53,879 bases of DNA from NCBI GenBank assembly GCA_026710795.1, contig JAPOQK010000008.1, positions 1-53,879 of the forward strand, in the 5' to 3' direction. Below the pieces are notes generated by a model. That model was not told where the DNA came from. It made no database searches and saw only the letters and a list, made by a program, of their open reading frames with translations. This document shows positions 53,296 to 53,879 of the stretch, one piece after another (the stretch's first letter is position 1; the number at the start of each line of letters is the position of its first letter). The position numbers and the translations under genes are program-made. The DNA comes from Candidatus Poribacteria bacterium (lineage in GTDB: Bacteria; Poribacteria; WGA-4E; WGA-3G).

Positions 53296-53650
53296 TTCTG
53301 TAAGAGCGACCCGGTGAATGCATAAATGGCATTCATACCCGCCGAATACCATACGCGTATTCGGCGTTGATTTTGGGGAATGCCAATAGGCATTCATACC
53401 GTTGATTTCTTGATTTCAAATCCTGGTTCAGACACTCCGTTTCTTATCCTGTAAATCCTATAATCCTGTAAATCCTGGTTCAGACATTCCCCTCTTCCTT
53501 CTGTGTTTTCAGCGTCCTCTGTGCAATCTGCGATTCAGACAATATACACTTACAACACAAAAATCGCTTTCTTATCCTGCAAATCCTATAATCCGGGGAA
53601 TGCCAAAAAGGCATTCATACCGTTGATTTGGTAAATCCTGGTTCAGACAA
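53296..53650. repeat. Dispersed-repeat intergenic region
   Basis: No gene is visible from 53120 to the end. GCCGAATAC/GTATTCGGC forms a hairpin at 53341-53365. A GGGGAATGCCAA...GGCATTCATACC unit occurs at 53376-53400 and 53595-53621, each able to form a GAATGCC/GGCATTC stem. AATCCTGGTTCAGACA occurs at about 53419-53434, 53471-53486 and 53634-53649. TTCTTATCCTG followed by AAATCCTATAATCC occurs twice (about 53442 and 53569). On the minus strand this is a ladder of GGATT words. Confidence 0.65.
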
Positions 53651-53743
53651 TTCCGAAAACCCCATAAAACCTATTGGATATCTATTGTTCCACTCACTTG
53701 ATTAATTTCACTTCCTATACCACCATCCGTTAAACTATTACAT

Positions 53744-53843
53744 CATACCCTCGTAGGTCGGAGCGAGTTTGCGACCTCCGACATGTATGATTTCATACCC
53801 TCGTAGGTCGGAGCGAGTTTGCGACCTCCGACCCGTATGATTT
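53744..53843. repeat. Two 50-bp tandem repeats, each a hairpin
   Basis: Units 53744-53793 and 53794-53843 differ at about two bases. Within each, GTCGGAG and CTCCGAC pair around GCGAGTTTGCGAC. They precede the second, truncated copy of the REP-like element. Confidence 0.7.
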
Positions 53844-53859
53844 CATTGCACTTTTTATA

Positions 53860-53879
53860 TTCTGTAGGAGCGACCTCCC
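53860..53879. repeat. REP-like element, truncated by the window end
   Basis: Twenty bases identical to 13210-13229, the left arm of the palindromic element between sigma copies 4 and 5. The rest lies beyond the window. Confidence 0.7.

Noticed and set aside
53744..53843. CRISPR or integron attachment repeats at the window end
   Set aside because: Two directly abutting 50-bp units without spacers; palindromic, no integrase nearby.

Overview
The window looks like chromosomal DNA of an AT-rich, Gram-negative-type bacterium. Envelope-type functions are present (twin-arginine TatA, a membrane-anchored HtrA protease, many exported repeat proteins). The mixture of LamG-type proteins in tandem, a CRTAC1-like FG-GAP/ASPIC-UnbV protein, TPR proteins and very large ECF-sigma/beta-propeller fusions resembles Candidatus Poribacteria or a relative in the Planctomycetes neighbourhood. 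That placement is inference from gene content; no rRNA or ribosomal protein gene is present to confirm it. I see no prophage, CRISPR array, tRNA or complete insertion sequence.

Region 1 (1-19.8 kb, plus strand) is the striking part: six consecutive genes of about 3 kb, each encoding one polypeptide with an ECF sigma factor (regions 2 and 4) at the N-terminus, one transmembrane helix near residue 230, and about 750 extracytoplasmic residues carrying eight Asp-box (SxDxGxxW) beta-propeller motifs. Each gene has its own leader with a shared ECF-like promoter motif (GCAAC/GCACC/GAGAC, 17-18 bases, then CGTC), which suggests autoregulation. In all six the sigma module is exactly 183 codons long and is followed by an in-frame ATG. 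Five of the six have a perfect AGGAGG five bases before that ATG, so a separate membrane-propeller protein may also be made. The array reads as a family of one-piece sensor/sigma-factor transducers that has expanded by duplication and been reshuffled by gene conversion.

Region 2 (20-23.1 kb, plus) is a UPF0182/COG1615 membrane protein ending in a strong bidirectional terminator. From there to the end all genes are on the minus strand.

Region 3 (23.2-36 kb, minus): a three-gene cluster (class III cyclase-AAA-TPR regulator, sugar isomerase-like TIM barrel, large unknown membrane protein), then a TPR protein, HtrA protease, M28 peptidase, Crp-like regulator, orphan adenine methyltransferase and GT2 glycosyltransferase. 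Region 4 (36.5-46.6 kb, minus): MoxR ATPase, a giant caspase-like/DUF3857/transglutaminase protein, MoaC, xylulokinase, thioredoxin reductase, two overlapping methyltransferases and a cupin. Region 5 (46.7-53.1 kb, minus): three tandem LamG secreted proteins, then a tight tatA - carboxymuconolactone decarboxylase-like - TPR - CRTAC1/ASPIC cluster.

Intergenic DNA is rich in small palindromic repeats: a 19-bp-arm REP-like element, a 154-bp MITE-like element with 9-bp flanking repeats and two further copies in a 170-bp tandem duplication, GC-rich hairpins, and a 760-bp terminal stretch made almost wholly of dispersed repeats.
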